DNA of 64,000 bases from a gamma proteobacterium symbiont of Ctena orbiculata (lineage in GTDB: Bacteria > Pseudomonadota > Gammaproteobacteria > Chromatiales > Chromatiaceae), in assembly GCA_003058525.1 (NCBI GenBank), contig QBVD01000042.1, positions 102,540 through 166,539 of the forward strand, read 5' to 3'. Positions 29,726-38,003 of the stretch are shown piece after piece. How positions within the stretch are numbered: position 1 is the first letter of the stretch; each line of letters starts with the position of its first letter. The position numbers and the translations under genes were made by a program. Under the pieces are notes generated by a model. That model was not told the DNA's origin, searched no databases, and was given only the letters and a program-made list of their open reading frames with translations.

Positions 29726-30634
29726 TCACTGGAGATTGATTTCGACTCGTCGGTTGGCTGCCCTGGCGCGCGCTGTCCGCTTTGCTATTTTAGGCCGGGA
29801 CTCTCCATAGTGTTGCTGGATCATCATCACTCCTTTGACACCTTTGCCGGAGAGATATTTGTAGACGTTTGCCGCCCGCCTTGCCGAAAGGCGCTTGTTG
29901 TACCGCGTCGATCCCTGGTCGTCGGCATGACCCTCGATGATAATGCGGTTGATCTTCTCATCGGCCAGAACATAAGCGGCCAACCGTGCGAGATGTTGCT
30001 CTCCACGATTGTCGATGGCGTCGACGTCCAGTGCGAAATGAACCGTCGAATTCTTTAACTCAGTAAATCCCCCGCTATTCGGCAGTTGGCGAAGACAGCG
30101 CTTGAACTCACGATAGGGCTTTTGGAATTTGACCGGTGACAATTGCACCCTGACCTGTCTGCGGTTGTCGTCCCAATTCGGAAAGGAGAAACTACCGATC
30201 TGACCCTTGGTCAATGAGGTCAGCAACCACCCGGCCTGCTTCCGTTTTAAGGCCATCGGCCGCATCCCTGTCTGTATCGCAACTGAAAGTTGCAGGGTGT
30301 CCGGTGGAGTATGCTCCCAAGCCGGCGAGAGCTCTCTGACAACCCCGTCAACCGGCTCTGGCACCGGTTGAAAGCTAGTGATGAAAAAGTGCAGATTCTC
30401 ACCTGCAATTCGCCTGAATCGGGCCACACCGAACTGCGGCACTTCATGTTTTAGCTCACAGCTGTAATCCGACCCGGAAAACTCCCAGACAGACTCATGT
30501 ATACCCGCCATGTAGAGCTGATCTTCCAGATCAGCGGCATTCAGACAAGGAGGTACGACTAGAACCAGCAGTACCAGAAACCTCATGGGAATAATGGACA
30601 GGGAGGTGTATTGCCTGTAATCCGAAAACATCAT
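29726..30634 (-). CDS. MotY-like OmpA-family protein
   Basis: The 302-residue protein has a signal peptide (about residues 17-33), an N-terminal domain (about 35-185) resembling the MotY_N module of the sodium-flagellar T-ring, and a C-terminal OmpA-like peptidoglycan-binding domain (about 190-302) with 'RIIIEGHADDQGSTRYNKRLSARRA'. MotY anchors stator units around flagellar motors in Vibrio and Pseudomonas. No flagellar gene is adjacent, which is also common for motY. The start could also be the Met at residue 17. Confidence 0.75.
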   Translation of the reverse strand: MMFSDYRQYTSLSIIPMRFLVLLVLVVPPCLNAADLEDQLYMAGIHESVWEFSGSDYSCELKHEVPQFGVARFRRIAGENLHFFITSFQPVPEPVDGVVRELSPAWEHTPPDTLQLSVAIQTGMRPMALKRKQAGWLLTSLTKGQIGSFSFPNWDDNRRQVRVQLSPVKFQKPYREFKRCLRQLPNSGGFTELKNSTVHFALDVDAIDNRGEQHLARLAAYVLADEKINRIIIEGHADDQGSTRYNKRLSARRAANVYKYLSGKGVKGVMMIQQHYGESRPKIAKRTARARAANRRVEINLQ

Positions 30635-30793
30635 AACTGAATCTAAATTTAACCACTCTTGAGAGCTTATCGGCCAGGCTATACCTATCCTTAGCCTACC
30701 CTGCCTGTCATTGCATTAGACCCTCAGGCTGGGGCCAGCAAGCGTATATATGATGTTTTAAAAAAGATGTTGAGAGCAGTTGTGAATCAAATG

Positions 30794-31351
30794 CTATTCG
30801 TCTTCGTGCGCCTTCAGATAGTCGATGAGACTACGGAATCGATTGAAGTCTTGGCGGTGAAACAGGGGATCCTCGCCATGTGAAATCTGACCCTCGAGTT
30901 TTTGCCACTCCTTGTCGCTGAGGGCGTTCTCCACCAGAGGAAAGACCTCTTGTTCCTCAAGGTCGATATGCTGCCGCTGCAGGGCGACGAATTCCCTGCC
31001 CCTCGTCTCCACCTCCTCTCTCAACAGCACCTCACCCTGCATGGCCCCTTCCAGGGTTTTTCTGTATGTTCGAGCCAGCCCAATCAGGTCGCCATGCTCC
31101 TTGCATATTCGATCGTAGAGCGCCTTGTGCGCCTGCATCGATTGCTTGCGGAAGGCGATTTTATTGATCTGATCTTCGGTGGGGTGATGCGATTGTTCGG
31201 CGTAGTGCTCGATGTAATCCAGCATTTCGATCTTGAGATCGAAGTTCGCTTCACGACCGGCACTCAGTGCATCCAGTTCTCTGCTCAACAAATCGAGCAG
31301 ACGAGCCAGATTGATATGGTCTTTGTGGAGTTTTTCCAGTAGTGGTCTCAT
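30794..31351 (-). CDS. Hemerythrin-domain protein
   Basis: The 185-residue protein has a hemerythrin HHE-type four-helix bundle. Candidate di-iron ligands are His in 'LLEKLHKDHINLARLL', 'EHYAEQSHHPTEDQ', 'AHKALYDRICKEHGDL' and 'QRQHIDLEEQEVFPLVE'. Such proteins bind O2 or NO, or store iron transiently. ATG at 31351 overlaps the stop of the upstream ion-channel gene (ATGA), so translation is coupled to it; an in-frame start 36 bases upstream is less likely. Confidence 0.85.
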   Translation of the reverse strand: MRPLLEKLHKDHINLARLLDLLSRELDALSAGREANFDLKIEMLDYIEHYAEQSHHPTEDQINKIAFRKQSMQAHKALYDRICKEHGDLIGLARTYRKTLEGAMQGEVLLREEVETRGREFVALQRQHIDLEEQEVFPLVENALSDKEWQKLEGQISHGEDPLFHRQDFNRFRSLIDYLKAHEDE

Positions 31352-33051
31352 ATCACCTCTCTTTTTCTTAATCGACGCCAAACCCACCCCTCTGGCCTGG
31401 ACTCACCCGTTAGAATATAGTTCAAGGCATTCTCATTTTGCAGGGTCCAGAGCATGCGGTTTTTGGCATAGTAAGATCCACAGAAGAGCAAATGATCGTC
31501 TTTTTGTACCTTGAGGTCCATTTCGGGCAGTAAAAAATAGTCATTGTGGCGATAGAGCATCAGTGGAATACAGGAGAGTTTACTGTGTCTATCCCGGGGA
31601 TCCGTCATCAGATCCCCCAGAGTCAGCTGATTCCCGCGTTTGACGAAAGCACACACAGCATGTGAATCGCGCTCGGAAAATGCCACTTCCCACACCTCCG
31701 GCGCGTGATGCGTCACCAGGGCGGATATCCTGCTGATCAGCTGACAGGCCCACTCATCATCCTGATGTAACACAAGTTTAACGAACTGATGCTGCATCGG
31801 AGCGCCTAACAATACCCGAATACGGTTGGCAATAATATCGCTGGGCAGCATCACCATATCCGCCCCGACAGCCTCTATCACTGCATCGTTGTGCTTGATA
31901 TTCTGACGCAAGATGACGAACAAATCCCGGTTCAACTCCCTTGCGGTCATGATGATGGAGAGATTGTTGGCATCATTGTCGGTTCCCGCCACCAGGCCGA
32001 CAGCCCGCTCGATCTCCGCTTGTTGAAGGGTGTCCGCCTCAGTGCCCCTGCCTTCAATGTAGGGTGAGGACGGAGTCCCCGTCATCTGGGGTTCCGCTTC
32101 CACAACGATAACCTCCAACCCCTCGCGCACAAGCTTTTCATAGACTGCCTTGCCAAAGCGACCATAGCCGCAAATCACCCAGAGTCCTTTCGAGGGGGGA
32201 TAGACAGGATCGTTGAGCATATCCCGTTGCCCCAATGAGAGCCAATCCTGCAACAGACTGAGGCACGGTGCCTGAATAGCGGTCGCCAGATGCAGCGCGA
32301 AAGCATCGAAAGGATCGATGATGAAATCGGTGCCGAAGGAGGCCATGTTTTTTTCCACATCATGGGAGTCGGCCCGACAGATCACCCCGATTTCGGGATG
32401 CAGCAGTTTCGCTGTTATGGCGATCATCAAATTGACTTCATTGGCGTTGGTCAGCGCCACCACCCCTTCACACAGCGGATGCTTAAGGCCGGCTTCCAGA
32501 AGATGGTCCGGCAGACTGGCATCGCCACACAGGCCGGGAACATACTCACGCAGATTCTCCAGCTTAAGCATATTGACACGGTCTTCGAGTATATCTATCA
32601 CAACCGCGTGCTGGTTTCTGTCAGTCAATGCCTTGACCAATGCCTCACCGGTTTGACCATATCCACAAATCAGATAAAAAGACTCTCGCATTCTATTGAT
32701 TTGCTTTGTAAATCTCCGCTCAGTTAAAGCGTTTTGAAAGGTTTCGTCCTTGAGCAGGGCCAATACAGTACCGATGGAGTAGAGCCACACCACCACGGTA
32801 AAGAAGATGGAAAAGCTGACCCATAGACGCTGTCCCGCAGTGAAAGCGTAGGGTATTTCGCCGAAACCGATGGTGCTGGACATGAAACTGACGAAGTAGA
32901 AGGCATGGAAGAAATCCATATACACAACATTACCGTCGGCATCCTTGCCCGGAATCAGCACCAGGCCCAGCATGGCGATCGAATAGGTCATCACCAGGGT
33001 CAACAGCGGCGCCCGCATGCGCCTGAAGATAAGAAAGAAGATATTGTTCAT
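31348..33051 (-). CDS. Potassium-channel protein with two RCK (TrkA-N) domains
   Basis: The 567-residue protein has an N-terminal two-helix ion-channel pore (about residues 12-32 and 78-100) with a selectivity-filter-like 'SSTIGFGEIPYAFT' (K+ channels usually have TVGYGD), then two Rossmann-type RCK domains, the first starting 'YLICGYGQTGEALVKAL' (about 126) and the second 'WVICGYGRFGKAVYEKL' (about 293). Both keep the glycine-rich nucleotide-binding pattern. It looks like an inner-membrane K+ or cation channel gated by a cytoplasmic RCK ring. It lies 28 bases downstream of a small membrane-protein gene and is coupled to the hemerythrin gene. Confidence 0.85.
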   Translation of the reverse strand: MNNIFFLIFRRMRAPLLTLVMTYSIAMLGLVLIPGKDADGNVVYMDFFHAFYFVSFMSSTIGFGEIPYAFTAGQRLWVSFSIFFTVVVWLYSIGTVLALLKDETFQNALTERRFTKQINRMRESFYLICGYGQTGEALVKALTDRNQHAVVIDILEDRVNMLKLENLREYVPGLCGDASLPDHLLEAGLKHPLCEGVVALTNANEVNLMIAITAKLLHPEIGVICRADSHDVEKNMASFGTDFIIDPFDAFALHLATAIQAPCLSLLQDWLSLGQRDMLNDPVYPPSKGLWVICGYGRFGKAVYEKLVREGLEVIVVEAEPQMTGTPSSPYIEGRGTEADTLQQAEIERAVGLVAGTDNDANNLSIIMTARELNRDLFVILRQNIKHNDAVIEAVGADMVMLPSDIIANRIRVLLGAPMQHQFVKLVLHQDDEWACQLISRISALVTHHAPEVWEVAFSERDSHAVCAFVKRGNQLTLGDLMTDPRDRHSKLSCIPLMLYRHNDYFLLPEMDLKVQKDDHLLFCGSYYAKNRMLWTLQNENALNYILTGESRPEGWVWRRLRKREVI

Positions 33052-33079
33052 GGGGTGAAACGGCTGCGCCTGGATCTGT

Positions 33080-33463
33080 TTAACGGCGCAGCATGACGGT
33101 CTCGATGATCAACAATATAACGGAAACCACATTCGCCAACATTGCACCGCCGGAGAGAGAGACGATACTGGCCGTGGTGACCGTGGTAAGACCGCTCTCG
33201 GTGACGTGCACCGCCACCGTCCATACAAGAGCGGCGGCAAACAGCTGCAGCAAGGCAACCAGACTGGTAGCCAGTAATACCGCCCCCATCTGGGTCCGAT
33301 CACCGAACTTGAGTACAGTGGCAATCATATTGACCACGATGACCGCGAACAGCTCATAGACATGATGATGATCCGGGTTGTCCAGTTCACCGACAAAAAA
33401 ACCAAAATTCAGTGTCAGGGCAAGTACAATGAAAAAACCAAAAACCACCTTCTCCGGATTCAC
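33080..33463 (-). CDS. Small four-helix membrane protein (DUF6394-like)
   Basis: The 127-residue protein has four hydrophobic segments (about 7-25, 36-52, 60-84 and 98-122) and a short acidic/His loop 'GELDNPDHHHVYELF'. I think it belongs to the DUF6394 family, but that is from memory of its sequence style. It is 28 bases upstream of the RCK channel gene on the same strand. Its conserved place beside a channel would make it a candidate auxiliary subunit, which is inference. Confidence 0.65.
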   Translation of the reverse strand: MNPEKVVFGFFIVLALTLNFGFFVGELDNPDHHHVYELFAVIVVNMIATVLKFGDRTQMGAVLLATSLVALLQLFAAALVWTVAVHVTESGLTTVTTASIVSLSGGAMLANVVSVILLIIETVMLRR

Positions 33464-33502
33464 ACCGATTCTCCTCTATTTACCCATCAAAAGACTTATG
33501 AT

Positions 33503-33748
33503 TCAGATCTTGGTGTAAAAGCTACTTTTTTTCCAGTCATTTAGACATACCCCACGAATACAGCCGTGATCAATACAGCCAGCCACCATGGGTGTGGCAT
33601 CCCCAATCTCCCTGATTTCGATGACACCTGTGTAACGGCTATGTTCTGCACCTATACAGGCCTCACCAGCTAAAGCTTTCTGATACCTGACCGCTACAAA
33701 ATGCATGAGGAACAGAGCTTCAGCATTATCAAGTTCCGCTCCGACCAC
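33503..33748 (-). CDS. Possible small hypothetical protein, 81 residues
   Basis: A GTG-started frame with a GAGGG ribosome-binding-like sequence about 8-9 bases upstream. The product contains several Cys ('GEACIGAEH', 'MVAGCIDHGCIRGVCLND') and ends in a Lys/Ser-rich tail. I recognise no family. It lies in the 318-base divergent spacer between the channel operon and cheV, so it could equally be a chance frame. Without it, I see nothing else in this spacer apart from the cheV ribosome-binding region (AACAGGACCATG). Confidence 0.35.
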   Translation of the reverse strand: MVGAELDNAEALFLMHFVAVRYQKALAGEACIGAEHSRYTGVIEIREIGDATPMVAGCIDHGCIRGVCLNDWKKSSFYTKI

Positions 33749-33781
33749 AGAAAACGCCCTCTATTTTAGAGTAACAGGACC

Positions 33782-34750
33782 ATGTCAAATTTTATTAAAT
33801 CTGTAGATGACCGCACGCGTCTGGCTGGCACCAACCGACTGGAGGTCCTTCTTTTCAGCCTGGGTAAAGATCTCAGAACCGGCCGTGAAGAGACCTACGG
33901 CGTCAATGTCTTCAAGGTTCGTGAAGTGATGCTGGTACCGGAAATCACCCATGCACCGGATATGCCCCCATCGGTGGAGGGCATGGTGAGTCTGCGGGGA
34001 AATATGATACCAGTGATCAATCTGCCTGATTTTTGCGGTATTCAGACAGAAGAGAGGCCGGGTATTCTAATCGTCACGGAATACAATAAAAATGTGCAGG
34101 GTTTCCTGGTACATGCGGTGGATACCATCGAGCGCCTGGCCTGGGAAGACGTCAAGGTGCCGCCGACCATGATGGCGCAGCAGCATGGCGGACTGGTGAC
34201 CGCAGTCACGGAGCTGAAGGATAAGCGATTGGTCATGATCATGGATGTGGAGATGGTCCTCAGCCAGACATCGGGATTTGGACAGAATTCTGAAATCTTC
34301 GAGGGCATCCAGGATATCGGCGATAGTGATATCACTCTGCTGTTCGCCGATGATTCTGCCGTTGCCCGCGACCAAATTATCCGCACCATGGAGCATATGG
34401 GCATCAAATATATCGGCACCACCAATGGCGCAGAAGCCTGGAGCAAGCTCAAAGAGATCGCCGAACGGGCATCTGCCACCGGTCATAAACCCAGCGATTT
34501 CATACAGATCATACTGACTGACGTTGAAATGCCGGAAATGGATGGTTATGTGCTTACCAAGAAGATCAAGGAGGATGCGCGCTTCAGCAATATTCCCATC
34601 ATTATGCACTCTTCTCTTTCGGCAGATGCCAACATGGCATTGGGCAAGGGCGTAGGCGCCGATGCCTATGTCCCAAAATTTGAGCCCACCGAGCTTTCAG
34701 CCAAATTGCATGAAATGATCGACAATATTCACGCCCAGAAAACCTCTTGA
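33782..34750 (+). CDS. cheV: Chemotaxis protein CheV (CheW-receiver fusion)
   Basis: CheV couples chemoreceptors to CheA like CheW and carries a receiver domain for adaptation. The 322-residue protein has a CheW-like domain (about residues 20-165: 'YGVNVFKVREVMLVPEITHAPD', 'SLRGNMIPVINLPDF') and a receiver (about 185-315) with 'LLFADDSAVARDQI', acceptor Asp247 in 'ILTDVEMPEMDG', and Ser/Lys in 'PIIMHSSLSA' and 'AYVPKFEP'. The ribosome-binding region AGGACC precedes ATG at 33782. No other chemotaxis gene is adjacent. Confidence 0.93.
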   Translation: MSNFIKSVDDRTRLAGTNRLEVLLFSLGKDLRTGREETYGVNVFKVREVMLVPEITHAPDMPPSVEGMVSLRGNMIPVINLPDFCGIQTEERPGILIVTEYNKNVQGFLVHAVDTIERLAWEDVKVPPTMMAQQHGGLVTAVTELKDKRLVMIMDVEMVLSQTSGFGQNSEIFEGIQDIGDSDITLLFADDSAVARDQIIRTMEHMGIKYIGTTNGAEAWSKLKEIAERASATGHKPSDFIQIILTDVEMPEMDGYVLTKKIKEDARFSNIPIIMHSSLSADANMALGKGVGADAYVPKFEPTELSAKLHEMIDNIHAQKTS

Positions 34751-34782
34751 CGGTCTCTATCGCCCGATACGGCTAGACCCTG

Positions 34783-34810
34783 GCAGCCAGCGACTGAAGC
34801 TGGCTGCTTT
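34783..34810 (+). terminator. Candidate intrinsic terminator after cheV
   Basis: GCAGCCAGC (34783-34791) and GCTGGCTGC (34799-34807) form a perfect 9-bp stem with a 7-base loop, followed by TTTCCC. The T-run is short, so termination may be partial. It separates cheV from the cbrX-like gene 50 bases downstream. Confidence 0.5.
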
Positions 34811-34822
34811 CCCTGCCGGGGG

Positions 34823-34843
34823 GTTGTTACCTAAGGTAACAAC
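34823..34843. promoter_or_regulatory. Palindromic operator candidate upstream of the cbrX/cbrA-like genes
   Basis: A perfect 21-base dyad whose core is GTTACCTAAGGTAAC (34826-34840), extended by GTT/AAC on the two sides. It lies 16 bases upstream of the ATG at 34859 and overlaps the region where a promoter must lie (TAGGCT at 34846-34851 is a weak -10). A related GTTACCTATCGTAAC occurs upstream of the Na+/solute symporter genes at 41914-41928. The regulator is unknown. Confidence 0.5.
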
Positions 34844-34858
34844 TGCTAGGCTCTGGGA

Positions 34859-35053
34859 ATGCGAGAACAACCGCCACCCGACCGACTGATAGACCGCACC
34901 GTAGCCCTGGGTCTGCTGATCCTGTTGCTGTTTTCAACGCCCATTATGATCTGGTGGACTTCTCCGGGAAGTCCATGGTACCTCCCCTATATCATCTGGA
35001 TAGCGGTTATCTGCTTCATTGCATGGATCAACCAACGACACCATGAGCCATGA
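34859..35053 (+). CDS. CbrX-like small membrane protein
   Basis: The 64-residue protein has two hydrophobic stretches (about residues 13-30 and 39-56) separated by 'WWTSPGSPWYLPYI', and basic/acidic ends. Its stop overlaps the start of the CbrA-like sensor kinase (start at 35043, 11 bases), as in the translationally coupled cbrX-cbrA genes of Pseudomonas. Function is unknown; a role in controlling synthesis of the downstream kinase is plausible. Confidence 0.7.
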   Translation: MREQPPPDRLIDRTVALGLLILLLFSTPIMIWWTSPGSPWYLPYIIWIAVICFIAWINQRHHEP

Positions 35054-38003
35054 TCTCTGGTTACTCTTCGGCATAGGCTTTCTCTACCTGGGATTGCTGT
35101 TTGTCATCGCCCATGCGGGAGACAGCGGTCGAATTCCCGAACGTCTGATACGCCATCCTTTGACCTATGTTCTCTCTCTCGGCGTCTACGCCACGACCTG
35201 GACCTTCTATGGCAGCGTCGGCTTCGCAAAGACCCAAGGCTATCTCTTTTTGACCATCTATCTGGGAGTGACACTGGCATTCGCCCTGACGCCAATCCTG
35301 TTTCAACCACTGCTTCGCCTTACCCGCGAATATCAGCTGACATCCCTGGCCGACCTGTTCGCTTTCCGCTATCGCAGTCAACTGGCGGGCATTCTGGTCA
35401 CCCTGTTCATGCTGGTGGGCACCTTGCCATATATCGCACTGCAGATCCGCGCAGTCACCGACTCCCTGCAGATGATCAGCCATACTGTGGCACCACGTAT
35501 CCTGGCCTTGATCTTTTGTTCCACACTGGTGGTGTTCGCTATTCTGTTCGGCGCCAGGCACAGCACCAGTCGCGAAAAACACCGAGGCCTGGTGTTGGCG
35601 ATTGCATTCGAATCGATAGTCAAGCTGGTGGCCTTACTCGTCATTGGCCTGGTAACGCTGTTTGGTGTATTCGATGGGTTTTCAGGTCTCGACAAATGGC
35701 TTGCCGCACATCCTGAGATGCTCGATCGCCTCTATCAGCCAGTTAGAGAGGGTCCCTGGTCGACCCTGTTGTTACTGGCCTTCGCAGCAGCCTTTCTGTT
35801 ACCACGGCAATTTCATATGTTGTTCGCGGAGAACCTGGAACCCAAGGCATTGAAGACCGCCACCTGGGGCTTCCCTCTGTTTCTCCTGCTGATCAATCTA
35901 CCGATACCCCTGATTCTTTGGGGAGGAGAGGCTCTCGGTCTCAGCATGCCTCCCGACTATTTCGCCCTCGGCATCACCCTCGATCAAGGCCCATCCTGGT
36001 TACCGTTTCTCGCCTTTATCGGCGGTATTTCGTCAGCCAGCGCGATGATGATCATCACCACGCTGGCGCTGTCGTCGATGACATTGAACCACATCCTGCT
36101 CCCCACCAATTTTCCCGATCCGCAGGTCAATCTCTATCGCTGGCTGCTGTTGGGCCGCAGACTGTTGATCGCCCTGATCATCATGGCAGGGTACGGATTC
36201 TATATTTTACTGGAAAAGCATCAGGGACTGGTCCAGCTAGGCCTGATCTCCTTCGTCGCGGTCGCTCAGTTCCTTCCCGGCATCATCGGACTACTCTATT
36301 GGCGTCGCGCCACCCGTCTCGGTTTCATCCTGGGCCTGCTGGCCGGTATAGGAGTCTGGACGGGAACACTGTTGATCCCTCTGTTGGAGAGTTCAGGTTT
36401 GGTGCGGACCGAATTCGATATACCGGCCCTGCTGGCTACGTCCGGCATGGACAAGTGGGAATTCGCGACTTTCTGGACACTCACCGCCAACACCCTGTTG
36501 TTTATTTTAGGGTCTCTGCTGAGTAAGCAGAGTCTAGGCGAAAGAGAGGCTGCGCAGGCCTGTTGCAGCGAGTCATTGGTGCCTCTGGGGGGCATGGTCA
36601 ACGCCGTTTCAACCGCCCAGTTCACCAAACAATTGTCGCAGATGCTGGGTAGCGAAGCCGCTCAACGGGAGGTGGAGCAGGCGCTCAGAGATCTCAGCCT
36701 GCCGATCAACGAGACACGTCCGGCGCAACTGCGTCGACTGCGTGAACGTATTGAGCGAAATCTGTCCGGTCTGCTGGGTCCGCAGCTGGCGCACATGATC
36801 ATCAACCGAAGGCTGCAACTGGATATCCACACCCAGTCCGCGCTGGCTGATTCCATGCGTTTTATCGAAGATCAGCTGGAGCACTCACGCACGCGGCTGC
36901 GCGGACTCAGTGCCGATCTCGACAATCTGCGTCGTTATCACCGGCAGGTCCTGCTCGATCTGCCGCTGGGTGTCTGTACCATCGACCGGCTACGCACAGT
37001 GACCATTTGGAATCTGGCCATGGAAGTGATGACCGGCGTGCCCGCTCGGGATGCCATCGGCGTTTCGATTCACAGACTGCCTCCCCCATGGGGACATCTG
37101 CTGACAGGCTTCGCCTCCGCATCGGATGAGCACATTCACCATCTGGAAGTCACTCATCAAGGGAAGAGTCGCTGGTTCAATCTGCACAAAGCCGCCATTC
37201 CGGCACCGCTGCCGGTGGACCACCCCGTGGAAGAGGCGCGCACCAGCCAGGTTATGCTGATGGAGGACCTTACCGACTTGGAGACACTGGAGGCTGAATT
37301 GGCCCACAGCGAACGTTTGGCCTCGATCGGCCGGCTGGCGGCGGGGGTGGCGCACGAGATTGGAAATCCGGTGACCGGCATTGCATCCCTGGCGCAAAAC
37401 CTGCGTCACGAGGATGATCCGGAATTGGTGCGGGAAAGTATCGAAGAGATAATCAACCAGACCCAACGCATCACCACAATCGTAAAGACACTGATGAACT
37501 TCAGCCGCAGTGGCGGTATCGGCGGCGATATATGCGTTTTCTCAATACGGGAGGTGGCGGACGAAGCGATGCGTCTGGTGAAATTAACCCGTCACGGACG
37601 TCAGATCCTTTGTGAAAACCTGTGCCCACCCGACCTGACGATCACTGCGGATCGCCAGGGCATCTCGCAGATCCTGGTCAACATCCTCACCAATGCCTGC
37701 GATGCCTCGCCACCCGACAGTCGAGTGGAACTGAGCGCCGATGAAATCGATGATCTGGTGAGAATCCAGGTGCAGGACCAGGGCGAAGGCATCGAGGAGC
37801 AGGATTTAGGTTATATATTCGAACCGTTTTTCACCACAAAGGCTCCAGGCGACGGCACAGGGCTCGGACTCGCCATCGCCTATAAAATTGTTTCGGACCA
37901 CAAGGGCGCCATCAGCATCGACTCTGAAAAAGACAAGGGCACCCGGGTTATTATCGATCTTCCAAAGGCAGGCCTGAACGCCATCATCACAGAGACATCA
38001 TGA
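35043..38003 (+). CDS. CbrA-like sensor kinase with a Na+/solute-symporter domain
   Basis: The 986-residue inner-membrane protein begins with about 12-13 membrane segments of the SLC5/SSS symporter fold (about residues 1-490: 'TWTFYGSVGFAKTQGYLFLT', 'RYRSQLAGILVTLFMLVGTL'), followed by a linker, a PAS-like region ('LPLGVCTIDRLRTVTIWNLAMEVM'), HisKA with His771 in 'AHSERLASIGRLAAGVAHEIGNPV', and HATPase_c ('GTGLGLAIAYKIVSDHKG'). There is no receiver domain, which matches CbrA rather than CrbS/MxtR. I start at ATG 35043 (overlap with cbrX-like). The cbrB-like gene starts at 38000, overlapping the stop. It may sense a solute or transport flux; the substrate is unknown. Confidence 0.85.
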   Translation: MSHDLWLLFGIGFLYLGLLFVIAHAGDSGRIPERLIRHPLTYVLSLGVYATTWTFYGSVGFAKTQGYLFLTIYLGVTLAFALTPILFQPLLRLTREYQLTSLADLFAFRYRSQLAGILVTLFMLVGTLPYIALQIRAVTDSLQMISHTVAPRILALIFCSTLVVFAILFGARHSTSREKHRGLVLAIAFESIVKLVALLVIGLVTLFGVFDGFSGLDKWLAAHPEMLDRLYQPVREGPWSTLLLLAFAAAFLLPRQFHMLFAENLEPKALKTATWGFPLFLLLINLPIPLILWGGEALGLSMPPDYFALGITLDQGPSWLPFLAFIGGISSASAMMIITTLALSSMTLNHILLPTNFPDPQVNLYRWLLLGRRLLIALIIMAGYGFYILLEKHQGLVQLGLISFVAVAQFLPGIIGLLYWRRATRLGFILGLLAGIGVWTGTLLIPLLESSGLVRTEFDIPALLATSGMDKWEFATFWTLTANTLLFILGSLLSKQSLGEREAAQACCSESLVPLGGMVNAVSTAQFTKQLSQMLGSEAAQREVEQALRDLSLPINETRPAQLRRLRERIERNLSGLLGPQLAHMIINRRLQLDIHTQSALADSMRFIEDQLEHSRTRLRGLSADLDNLRRYHRQVLLDLPLGVCTIDRLRTVTIWNLAMEVMTGVPARDAIGVSIHRLPPPWGHLLTGFASASDEHIHHLEVTHQGKSRWFNLHKAAIPAPLPVDHPVEEARTSQVMLMEDLTDLETLEAELAHSERLASIGRLAAGVAHEIGNPVTGIASLAQNLRHEDDPELVRESIEEIINQTQRITTIVKTLMNFSRSGGIGGDICVFSIREVADEAMRLVKLTRHGRQILCENLCPPDLTITADRQGISQILVNILTNACDASPPDSRVELSADEIDDLVRIQVQDQGEGIEEQDLGYIFEPFFTTKAPGDGTGLGLAIAYKIVSDHKGAISIDSEKDKGTRVIIDLPKAGLNAIITETS

